64,000 bases of DNA from Acinetobacter sp. TGL-Y2 (GTDB lineage Bacteria; Pseudomonadota; Gammaproteobacteria; Pseudomonadales; Moraxellaceae). Numbering within the stretch: position 1 is the first letter of the stretch; the number at the start of each line of letters is the position of its first letter. The notes below the pieces were generated by a model that did no database searches, was not told the origin of the DNA, and saw only the letters and a list, made by a program, of their open reading frames with translations. Below are positions 55,656 through 64,000 of this stretch, piece after piece. The stretch covers positions 930,001 to 994,000 of the forward strand of contig NZ_CP015110.1 of NCBI RefSeq assembly GCF_001612555.1, read 5' to 3'. A program made the translations under genes and the position numbers.

Positions 55656-57554
55656 ATGGGCGCTATAAACCCTAAAGAAGATTACACAAATATTCCACAC
55701 GAAACTTTCGATGCAGTCATCGTTGGTGGGGGTGGTTCAGGTATGCGTGCGTCTTACCAACTTGCTCAAGCTGGTTTGAAAGTTGCGGTACTGACTAAAG
55801 TTTTCCCAACGCGTTCGCACACTGTAGCAGCGCAGGGTGGTATTGGTGCATCTCTTGGTAATATGCAAGAAGATAACTGGCACTATCACTTCTATGACAC
55901 TGTAAAAGGTTCGGACTGGTTAGGTGACCAAGACGCAATCGAGTTTATGACGCGTGAAGCGCCGCAAGTGGTTTATGAATTAGAACACTTGGGTATGCCG
56001 TTTGACCGTAATGCGGACGGTACAATTTACCAACGTCCATTTGGTGGTCACTCTGCGAATTATGGCGAAAAAGCTGTGCCTCGTGCATGTGCTGCTGCCG
56101 ATCGTACTGGTCACGCACTGCTTCATACGCTTTACCAAAGCAACGTCAAAATGGGTACTCAGTTCTTCGTAGAGTGGATCGCACTTGATCTTATTCGTAA
56201 CGAAGCAGGTGATGTGCTTGGTGTTACCGCAATTGACCAAGAAACCGGTAAAATTGCAGTTTTCCAAGCGAAAGCGACCTTGTTTGCAACGGGTGGTGCG
56301 GGTCGTGTTTACCGTGCATCTACAAACGCTTATATCAATACGGGCGATGGTCTTGGTATGGCAGCGCGTGCAGGTATTCCATTACAAGATATGGAATTCT
56401 GGCAGTTCCACCCAACGGGTGTGGCTGGCGCAGGCGTATTGTTGACTGAAGGTTGTCGTGGTGAGGGTGCAATCCTTCGTAACGATTCGGGCGAGCCGTT
56501 CATGGAACGCTATGCTCCGACGCTTAAAGACTTGGCGCCACGTGACTTCGTATCACGTTCTATGGATCAAGAAATTAAGGAAGGTCGTGGTTGTGGTCCG
56601 AAGAAAGATCACATTTTACTTGATATGACGCACTTGGGTGCTGAAACGATCATGAAGCGTCTTCCATCTGTATTCGAGATTGGTAAGAAATTTGCGAACG
56701 TTGATATCACGAAACAGCCAATTCCTGTAGTGCCTACAATCCATTATCAAATGGGCGGTATTCCTACAAACATTCATGGTCAAGTTGTATTGCCTGAAAG
56801 CCCTGAGACATTGGCGTTTAAAGCAAGCTATGATAAAGACACTGATGTATATTCACACAATGCGGGTGAGCGTAACTTCACTAAACCTGTAAAAGGTTTC
56901 TACGCTATTGGCGAATGTTCATGTGTATCTGTACACGGTGCAAACCGTTTAGGTACCAACTCACTGCTTGATCTGGTTGTATTTGGTAAAGCTGCGGGTC
57001 AACACATCATCGATTACGTGACTAAACATCACGGTGATGAGTATGAGCCACTTCCAACAACTGTACTTGAGCAAACTGTTGCACGTATTCGTAAACTTGA
57101 CGAATCGACTTCAGGTGAAAACGCACAAGATGTTGCTGATGCTATTCGTGATATCGTTCAGGACCATGCGGGTGTATTCCGTACAACTGCACTACTTGAA
57201 AAGGGTGTAAAAGAAATTCTTGCCCTTGAGCCACGTATTCGTAACATTCATTTGAAAGACAAATCTAAAGTATTTAACACAGCACGTGTTGAAGCTTTGG
57301 AAGTTGAAAACTTGTATGAAGTTGCTAAAGCAACGCTTATTTCAGCGGCTGCGCGTAAAGAGTGTCGTGGTGCGCATACGGTTGTAGACTTTGAGCTACC
57401 ACCTGATCACCCAACATATTCTTATGGCCGTCGTGATGATGAGTGGATGAAGCATACTTTATGGTATTCATCGGACAACCGTCTTGAGTACAAGCCTGTA
57501 CGTTACCGTCCATTGTCGGTTGACGCTATTCCACCTAAACCACGTACGTTCTAA
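55656..57554 (+). CDS. sdhA: Succinate dehydrogenase flavoprotein subunit
   Basis: Oxidises succinate to fumarate with covalently bound FAD. 632 aa, slightly longer than E. coli. FAD motif VIVGGGGSGMRASYQLA; covalent FAD His in FPTRSHTVAAQGGI; active Arg/His region around YQRPFGGHS and HPTGVAGAGVLLTEGCRGEGA; C-terminus ends GRRDDEWMKHTLWY. GGAAACAATC precedes the ATG. Part of sdhCDAB. Confidence 0.97.
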   Translation: MGAINPKEDYTNIPHETFDAVIVGGGGSGMRASYQLAQAGLKVAVLTKVFPTRSHTVAAQGGIGASLGNMQEDNWHYHFYDTVKGSDWLGDQDAIEFMTREAPQVVYELEHLGMPFDRNADGTIYQRPFGGHSANYGEKAVPRACAAADRTGHALLHTLYQSNVKMGTQFFVEWIALDLIRNEAGDVLGVTAIDQETGKIAVFQAKATLFATGGAGRVYRASTNAYINTGDGLGMAARAGIPLQDMEFWQFHPTGVAGAGVLLTEGCRGEGAILRNDSGEPFMERYAPTLKDLAPRDFVSRSMDQEIKEGRGCGPKKDHILLDMTHLGAETIMKRLPSVFEIGKKFANVDITKQPIPVVPTIHYQMGGIPTNIHGQVVLPESPETLAFKASYDKDTDVYSHNAGERNFTKPVKGFYAIGECSCVSVHGANRLGTNSLLDLVVFGKAAGQHIIDYVTKHHGDEYEPLPTTVLEQTVARIRKLDESTSGENAQDVADAIRDIVQDHAGVFRTTALLEKGVKEILALEPRIRNIHLKDKSKVFNTARVEALEVENLYEVAKATLISAAARKECRGAHTVVDFELPPDHPTYSYGRRDDEWMKHTLWYSSDNRLEYKPVRYRPLSVDAIPPKPRTF

Positions 57555-57568
57555 TTGGGAGAAATGAG

Positions 57569-58279
57569 ATGAGTAGAGGTATTCGTACATTTAATATCTA
57601 CCGCTATGATCCTGATAAGGATAAAGCACCGTACATGCAAACATTTAAACTTGAGTTGACAGATAAGCACCGTATGTTGCTTGATGCACTTTTGGCATTA
57701 AAAGTTGAAGATGAGTCACTCACATTCCGTCGCTCTTGTCGTGAAGGTATTTGTGGTTCAGATGGTGTGAACATCAATGGTAAAAACGGTTTGGCATGTC
57801 TTTGGAATCTAAACGATTTGCCTGACGTGATTACTGTTCGTCCATTGCCTGGTCTTCCAGTTGTGAAAGACTTGGTGGTCGATATGAATCAGTTCTACGA
57901 TCAGTATGACAAAATTCAACCGTTCCTGATTAACAATCAGCCTGCGCCACCGAAAGAGCGTTTACAGTCTCCTGAAGAGCGTGAACATCTTGATGGTTTG
58001 TATGAGTGTATCCTTTGTGCGTGTTGTTCAACAGCATGCCCGTCGTTCTGGTGGAATCCTGATAAATTCTTAGGCCCATCTGCACTTTTGAATGCATACC
58101 GCTTCATTATTGACTCGCGTGATACAGCAACGCAAGATCGTTTGGCTCGTCTTGATGACCCATTCTCTTTATTCCGTTGTAAAGGCATTATGAACTGCGT
58201 GTCTGTTTGCCCTAAAGGTTTGAACCCGACAAAAGCAATCGGTCACATCCGTAATATGATGTTTGATCAAGCAGGTTAA
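57569..58279 (+). CDS. sdhB: Succinate dehydrogenase iron-sulfur subunit
   Basis: 236 aa, carries three Fe-S clusters. [2Fe-2S] ligands in SCREGICGSDGVNINGKNGLAC (read in parts), [4Fe-4S] and [3Fe-4S] ligands in CILCACCSTACPSFWW and CKGIMNCVSVCPKGLNP. Passes electrons from SdhA to quinone in SdhCD. 14 bp after sdhA. The operon ends in a strong terminator 19 bp later. Confidence 0.97.
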   Translation: MSRGIRTFNIYRYDPDKDKAPYMQTFKLELTDKHRMLLDALLALKVEDESLTFRRSCREGICGSDGVNINGKNGLACLWNLNDLPDVITVRPLPGLPVVKDLVVDMNQFYDQYDKIQPFLINNQPAPPKERLQSPEEREHLDGLYECILCACCSTACPSFWWNPDKFLGPSALLNAYRFIIDSRDTATQDRLARLDDPFSLFRCKGIMNCVSVCPKGLNPTKAIGHIRNMMFDQAG

Positions 58280-58297
58280 TCTTTGGCTTTGAAAAAG

Positions 58298-58323
58298 GCA
58301 CACTGTAAAGTGTGCTTTTTTTT
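58298..58323 (+). terminator. Terminator after sdhCDAB
   Basis: GCACACT, loop GTAA, AGTGTGC, then T8. Confidence 0.9.
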
Positions 58324-58997
58324 ATGCAAAAAATAAGATCAAGCCTCATTTTTTGGACAACAAGTTTAAGTGGTTAGAAATGACCCAATAATCGGTGAAA
58401 TACTGGGGTGTGACTTGGATGAGGGGCTATTGCATCAGCATTTAGGAATTTATAATGTTAATATATTGCACAGATAGACTGAAAATTTATTAGGCTTTAG
58501 TCTATTTTGGTGTTTATTTTGAGGAAGATGCATAAAATGCACCTGAGTTTAAACGATTAAATTTGAGATGTATTTAGCTAATTTATAAGTGGTATGTGGC
58601 AATAAAATCAATTCATGTTAAGCTTCATGTTAGCATTTAACACGTTATTTAAAGCTGAAAAAATATCTGAATTACGTACATTTTTTCAACATATCCACTG
58701 TTTGGTAAAGCTTAAAACTTATAGATAATAAAACGAATTGAAGTTGCTTTAGGAAAACCAAATCTGCGCTTGTTTTTTCTAAGTCAATTTGCAAAAAATT
58801 GCTCGATTTTATCGAGTATGAAGATGAGTGATGATGCCAAACACGGCGTTGTGATTCGTTATTGGTGTTAGGGCTTGCTCTAATACTGTGAACGCCCCAT
58901 GGTCATTTGTGCCTGATGGGTGAATGTCAATTTACCATTTGGCATTCTCAATCATGGGAGAGCTTAAAAAGCTTCCTGTAATGTTTTGCAATAGGAA
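58324..58997 (+). promoter_or_regulatory. Upstream region of sucA
   Basis: 674 bp with no gene, AT-rich. It separates the sdh terminator from sucA, so sucAB-lpd has its own promoter here, unlike the sdh-suc read-through of E. coli. I cannot pick the promoter with confidence. Confidence 0.5.
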
Positions 58998-61847
58998 ATG
59001 GGTCCACAAATGCAAGAAGTTGCTGACGCTCTGCGTCTTGACACTGAACTTTCCGCTGACAGTGCAGCGTATATTGAAGAACTTTATGAGCAGTATTTAA
59101 CAGCGCCGGATTCAGTTGGTGCTGACTGGCAAGAATACTTCGGTAAATTCCCTAAGGGTGATCAACCACACAGCAATGTACGTGAGCAATTCCTTTTATT
59201 AGGTCGTAATTCAAATCGTATCCAGCCTGTCGTACAAAGTGCAGTAAGTTCAGAGCACGAACGTCGTCAAATTGGCGTATTACAGCTCATCGCAGCATAT
59301 CGTAATCGTGGTCACCAAAAAGCAAAATTAGATCCACTGGGTTTGGCAAAACGCGAAGACGTACCAGACTTAGATCTTGCTGCGCACGGTTTAACCAAGT
59401 CAGATTTAGACACTGTATTTAATGCAGGTAATTTGGCGATTGGTAAAGCTGAAGCAACACTAGGTGAAATGGTTGCAGCAATGGAAGCGACGTACTGTGC
59501 TTCTATTGGTGTGGAATACATGCACATCGTTGATACCAAGGAAAAACGTTGGATTCAACAGCGTCTGGAAGGCACCAAAGGTCAATTTGGTTTTTCTTTA
59601 GAGCAAAAGAAACACGTTCTAGAGCGCTTAACAGCAGCTGAAGGCCTTGAGAAATTCTTAGGTAATAAATACGTTGGTGCGAAGCGTTTTGGTGTTGAGG
59701 GTGGCGAGTCTTTCATCCCGATGGTAGATGCATTAATTCAATATGCAGGTGCTGTGGGTTGTAAAGAAGTTGTGATTGGGATGCCACACCGTGGTCGTCT
59801 TAACCTTCTTGTCAACATTATGGGTAAAAACCCAGCTGAATTGTTTGGTGAGTTTGAAGGTAAATCTCTTCATAAGAAAGGTTCTGGTGACGTTAAGTAT
59901 CACCAAGGCTTTTCTTCAAACGTGATGACTTCAGGTGGCGAAGTTCACCTAGCATTGGCGTTTAACCCATCGCATTTAGAAATCGTAGGCCCTGTGGTTG
60001 AGGGCTCTGTACGTGCGCGTCAAGTGCGTCGTAAAGATATTGGTGGTGATGACGTATTACCAGTTATTGTTCATGGTGATGCAGCATTTGCAGGTCAAGG
60101 TGTTAACCAAGAAACCTTCCAAATGTCACAAACTCGTGGCTATACGGTAGGTGGTACTGTTCATATTGTCGTGAATAACCAAGTGGGTTTCACGACATCT
60201 GATCCACGTGATGCGCGTTCTACAGAATACTGTACTGATATTGCAAAAATGATTCAGGCACCGATCTTCCATGTTAATGGTGATGATCCCGAGTCTGTGT
60301 TGTTTGTTGCTCAATTGGCACATGATTTCCGTCATACATTCCGTAAAGATGTTGTGATTGATATGTTCTGCTATCGTCGTCGCGGTCATAACGAAGCGGA
60401 TGAACCGGCTGCAACTCAGCCAATGATGTATCAAGTCATCACTAAAAAACCAACCACACGTACGCTTTATGCAGATCAATTGGTTCAACAAGGTGTTTTA
60501 GATCGTGGGCAAGCAGATCAAATGGTAGAAGACTATCGTTCAGATCTTGAAGCCGGTAAACATGTTGCCAATGCACTTGTATTGGAGCCAAATACAAAAA
60601 TGTTTGTCGATTGGTCTCCATACTTGGGTCATGATTATACAGATGAATGGGATACTTCATTCCCAATCGAGCGCTTAAAAGAGCTTGGTACAAAAATGCG
60701 TCAATTGCCTGAAGGCTTTGTGATGCAGCGCCAAGTATCTAAAGTGATTGATGATCGTTTGAAAATGCAAACAGGCGAAATGCCACTCAACTGGGGTGCT
60801 GCAGAAGTTTTAGCGTATGCAACTATTCTAGATGAAGGCTTCTTGGTTCGTTTAACAGGTGAGGATGTGGGCCGTGGTACGTTCTCACATCGTCATGCGA
60901 AATTGCATAACCAAGTAGATGGTTCAGTCTATATTCCACTTTGTCATATCAAAGAAAATCAGCCACGTACTGCAATTTATGACTCTTTGTTGTCAGAAAT
61001 GGCAGTGCTTGCATTTGAATATGGCTATGCAACGACATTACCGAAAAGCTTGATCATTTGGGAAGCGCAATTCGGTGACTTTGCTAACTGTGCTCAAGTC
61101 GTGATCGATCAGTTCATCGCATCAGGTGAAACGAAATGGGAGCGTGTATGTGGTTTAACCATGCTTCTTCCACATGGTTATGAAGGTCAAGGTCCTGAGC
61201 ATTCTTCAGCACGTTTAGAGCGTTTCTTACAGCTTTGTGCAGAAGACAATATGCAAGTGATCACACCAACGACACCAGCTCAGATTTTCCATGCGATGCG
61301 TCGTCAAGCACTTCGTCCAATTCGTAAACCAATGATTATCACGTCACCGAAATCATTGCTTCGTCACAAGTTAGCGACCTCTACTTTAGAAGAGCTGGCT
61401 ACGGGTTCATTCCAAACTGTGATCGATGAAGTCGATAACCTCAGTAAAGCAGACGTAACGCGTTTAGTGCTTTGTGGTGGTAAGGTGTATTACGACTTGC
61501 TTGAAAAACGTCGTGAAGAGAACTTAAACATTGCGATTGTACGCGTGGAACAGTTGTATCCGTATCCAGAACAACGCATTGCTGAAGTTCTAGCAACGTA
61601 TCCAAATGTCAAAGAGATTGTTTGGTGTCAAGAAGAGCCGAAAAACCAAGGCGCTTGGTTATTCATTGCTCCACGTTTATACGATGACATCATGAAATCT
61701 GGTCAACAGATTCGTATTAGCTACGCAGGCCGTGAAGCATCTGCTGCACCTGCATGTGGCTCACCTTACTTGCATGCAAAACAACAAGCTCAGCTCGTCA
61801 ATGACGCATTAGCGATCGTAGTTGAACAATCAGGAGAAACGAAATAA
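58998..61847 (+). CDS. sucA: 2-oxoglutarate dehydrogenase E1 component
   Basis: Thiamine-diphosphate enzyme that decarboxylates 2-oxoglutarate. 949 aa. N-terminal segment [30 protein letters not shown] binds E2; [35 protein letters not shown] and the ThDP Mg site around [23 protein letters not shown] are intact. ATG 58998 has AGGA one base ahead; ATG 59010 is a possible alternative. Its stop overlaps sucB's start. Confidence 0.97.
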   Translation: MGPQMQEVADALRLDTELSADSAAYIEELYEQYLTAPDSVGADWQEYFGKFPKGDQPHSNVREQFLLLGRNSNRIQPVVQSAVSSEHERRQIGVLQLIAAYRNRGHQKAKLDPLGLAKREDVPDLDLAAHGLTKSDLDTVFNAGNLAIGKAEATLGEMVAAMEATYCASIGVEYMHIVDTKEKRWIQQRLEGTKGQFGFSLEQKKHVLERLTAAEGLEKFLGNKYVGAKRFGVEGGESFIPMVDALIQYAGAVGCKEVVIGMPHRGRLNLLVNIMGKNPAELFGEFEGKSLHKKGSGDVKYHQGFSSNVMTSGGEVHLALAFNPSHLEIVGPVVEGSVRARQVRRKDIGGDDVLPVIVHGDAAFAGQGVNQETFQMSQTRGYTVGGTVHIVVNNQVGFTTSDPRDARSTEYCTDIAKMIQAPIFHVNGDDPESVLFVAQLAHDFRHTFRKDVVIDMFCYRRRGHNEADEPAATQPMMYQVITKKPTTRTLYADQLVQQGVLDRGQADQMVEDYRSDLEAGKHVANALVLEPNTKMFVDWSPYLGHDYTDEWDTSFPIERLKELGTKMRQLPEGFVMQRQVSKVIDDRLKMQTGEMPLNWGAAEVLAYATILDEGFLVRLTGEDVGRGTFSHRHAKLHNQVDGSVYIPLCHIKENQPRTAIYDSLLSEMAVLAFEYGYATTLPKSLIIWEAQFGDFANCAQVVIDQFIASGETKWERVCGLTMLLPHGYEGQGPEHSSARLERFLQLCAEDNMQVITPTTPAQIFHAMRRQALRPIRKPMIITSPKSLLRHKLATSTLEELATGSFQTVIDEVDNLSKADVTRLVLCGGKVYYDLLEKRREENLNIAIVRVEQLYPYPEQRIAEVLATYPNVKEIVWCQEEPKNQGAWLFIAPRLYDDIMKSGQQIRISYAGREASAAPACGSPYLHAKQQAQLVNDALAIVVEQSGETK

Positions 61848-63061
61848 TGGCAACCGAAATTAAAGCACCGGTATTTCCAGAGTCAGTTGCAGATGGAACA
61901 GTGGCAACTTGGCATAAACAACCGGGCGAAGCTGTATCACGTGATGAAGTGATCTGCGATATCGAAACAGATAAAGTTGTTTTAGAAGTGGTTGCTCCTG
62001 CTGACGGTACAATTGCACAAATTATCAAAGGCGAAGGCGATACTGTGCTTTCTGCTGAAGTGATTGCGACATTTGAGGAGGGTGTTGTATCTGGCGCTGC
62101 TCAAACTCAAGCTGTTCAGTCAGAAGAAAAAGTAGAACAAGCTGCCGCACAAACTGAAGCAGGTGCTGCGCCTGTTGTTGAACGTGCTCAAGTTTCTGAT
62201 CAAGCACCAGCGGTTCGTAAAGCTTTGACTGAAACTGGCATCAATGCTGCTGATGTGTCAGGTTCTGGTCGTGGTGGTCGCATCACCAAAGAAGATGTTG
62301 CAAATCATCAAACTAAACCAGCTGCGTCTGCTGCTGCGCCATTAAACGTAGCTGCGGGTGAACGCATCGAAAAACGTGTTCCAATGACACGTCTTCGTAA
62401 GCGTGTTGCTGAGCGTCTTCTTGCAGCAACGCAAGAAACTGCGATGTTGACCACATTCAACGAAGTGAACATGAAACCAATCATGGACATGCGTAACCAA
62501 TATAAAGAAGCTTTTGAAAAGCGTCATGGTGCACGTCTTGGCTTTATGTCATTCTTCGTTAAGGCTGCCACAGAAGCCCTTAAACGTTACCCAGCGGTAA
62601 ATGCGTCAATTGATGGCGATGATATTGTTTATCACGGTTACTATGACATCGGTGTTGCTGTGTCATCTGAACGTGGTCTAGTGGTTCCTGTTCTTCGTGA
62701 TACAGACCGCATGAACTATGCTGAAGTTGAAAATGGCATCCGTGCATATGCAGGTAAAGCACGTGACGGTAAACTCGGTATTGAAGATATGACTGGCGGT
62801 ACATTCACCATCACCAATGGCGGTACTTTCGGTTCACTTCTTTCTACGCCAATTTTAAACACGCCACAAACTGCAATTTTGGGTATGCACAAAATCCAAG
62901 AACGTCCAATGGCAGTCAATGGTCAAGTTGAAATCTTGCCAATGATGTACTTAGCGTTATCTTATGATCACCGTTTAATCGATGGTAAAGAAGCGGTAGG
63001 TTTCCTTGTAACAATCAAAGAATTGTTAGAAGAGCCAGCACGTCTTATCCTTGATCTTTAA
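61847..63061 (+). CDS. sucB: 2-oxoglutarate dehydrogenase E2 (dihydrolipoyl succinyltransferase)
   Basis: 404 aa: lipoyl domain with Lys43 in [10 protein letters not shown], an Ala/Gln/Glu linker (about 80-115), peripheral E1/E3-binding domain [29 protein letters not shown], and acyltransferase core with [13 protein letters not shown] near the end (active His). One-base overlap with sucA (TAATG). The lipoyl domain is the target of LipB encoded at 7 kb. Complete. Confidence 0.97.
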   Translation: MATEIKAPVFPESVADGTVATWHKQPGEAVSRDEVICDIETDKVVLEVVAPADGTIAQIIKGEGDTVLSAEVIATFEEGVVSGAAQTQAVQSEEKVEQAAAQTEAGAAPVVERAQVSDQAPAVRKALTETGINAADVSGSGRGGRITKEDVANHQTKPAASAAAPLNVAAGERIEKRVPMTRLRKRVAERLLAATQETAMLTTFNEVNMKPIMDMRNQYKEAFEKRHGARLGFMSFFVKAATEALKRYPAVNASIDGDDIVYHGYYDIGVAVSSERGLVVPVLRDTDRMNYAEVENGIRAYAGKARDGKLGIEDMTGGTFTITNGGTFGSLLSTPILNTPQTAILGMHKIQERPMAVNGQVEILPMMYLALSYDHRLIDGKEAVGFLVTIKELLEEPARLILDL

Positions 63062-63081
63062 TACTTACCATTGAAAATAAT

Positions 63082-63108
63082 CTAAGACAGAGCGATCCTC
63101 TGTCTTAG
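63082..63108 (+). other. Intercistronic hairpin between sucB and lpd
   Basis: CTAAGACAGAG, loop CGATC, CTCTGTCTTAG: an 11-bp perfect stem, not followed by a T run. It lies 15 bp before lpd's ATG, so it is not a normal terminator. It may stabilise or process the transcript and set the ratio of Lpd to SucAB. Confidence 0.6.

Positions 63109-64000
<892 letters not shown>

Overview
The window is a stretch of AT-rich gammaproteobacterial chromosome. Gene content and order point to Acinetobacter: hemA divergent from TPR gene-lolB-ispE-tRNA-Gln-prs-rplY-pth, gltA divergent from sdhCDAB-sucAB-lpd, FilA-like surface proteins, and typical IS630 and IS30 elements. The species cannot be named from sequence alone. 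No rRNA operon, CRISPR array or prophage is visible.

Layout. 1-7.7 kb is core: serS (5' truncated), cysG, trmL, a secreted hypothetical, a PuuP-type permease, an iron alcohol dehydrogenase coupled to a small SCP2-like protein behind an 18-bp palindrome, and lipB. 7.9-14.9 kb is the accessory part. An IS630 element with a two-frame transposase is followed by three dif-like XerC/XerD sites (8998, 12992, 13728). Between them lie an orphan VgrG C-terminal fragment, a 299-aa protein with a His/Cys pattern like clan CD peptidases, a lipoprotein that could be its immunity protein, a proteasome-like Ntn-hydrolase candidate, two small unknown genes and a methyltransferase. An intact IS30 element closes the region.

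14.9-34.9 kb is housekeeping: rpoD, trhO, panD, pth, rplY, prs, four tRNA-Gln genes, ispE, lolB, hemA, dnaG, bamD, rluD, pgeF. 35-38.3 kb holds two paralogous FilA-like secreted proteins; the second is broken by two opposite frameshifts. 38.3-45 kb carries smpB, coaD, a ferredoxin, RNase P RNA, two copies of tRNA-Met flanking a decayed gene and a lipoprotein, then nadE and a HEXXH protein. 45.4-48.9 kb is a three-gene oxidoreductase cluster (diiron-type hydrolase, SDR, Baeyer-Villiger-type monooxygenase). 49-52.4 kb pairs a proline-type aminopeptidase with a POT peptide transporter.

52.6-64 kb is the TCA block: gltA on the minus strand, and sdhCDAB, sucA, sucB and lpd (3' truncated) on the plus strand. 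Citrate synthase, succinate dehydrogenase and 2-oxoglutarate dehydrogenase are thus clustered around a 1-kb divergent regulatory region.

The most promising part for something undescribed is 8.99-13.76 kb: a dif-site-bracketed cargo with a T6SS-type effector/immunity candidate and a proteasome-like protein of unknown role. All functional claims there are inferences from motifs read by eye.
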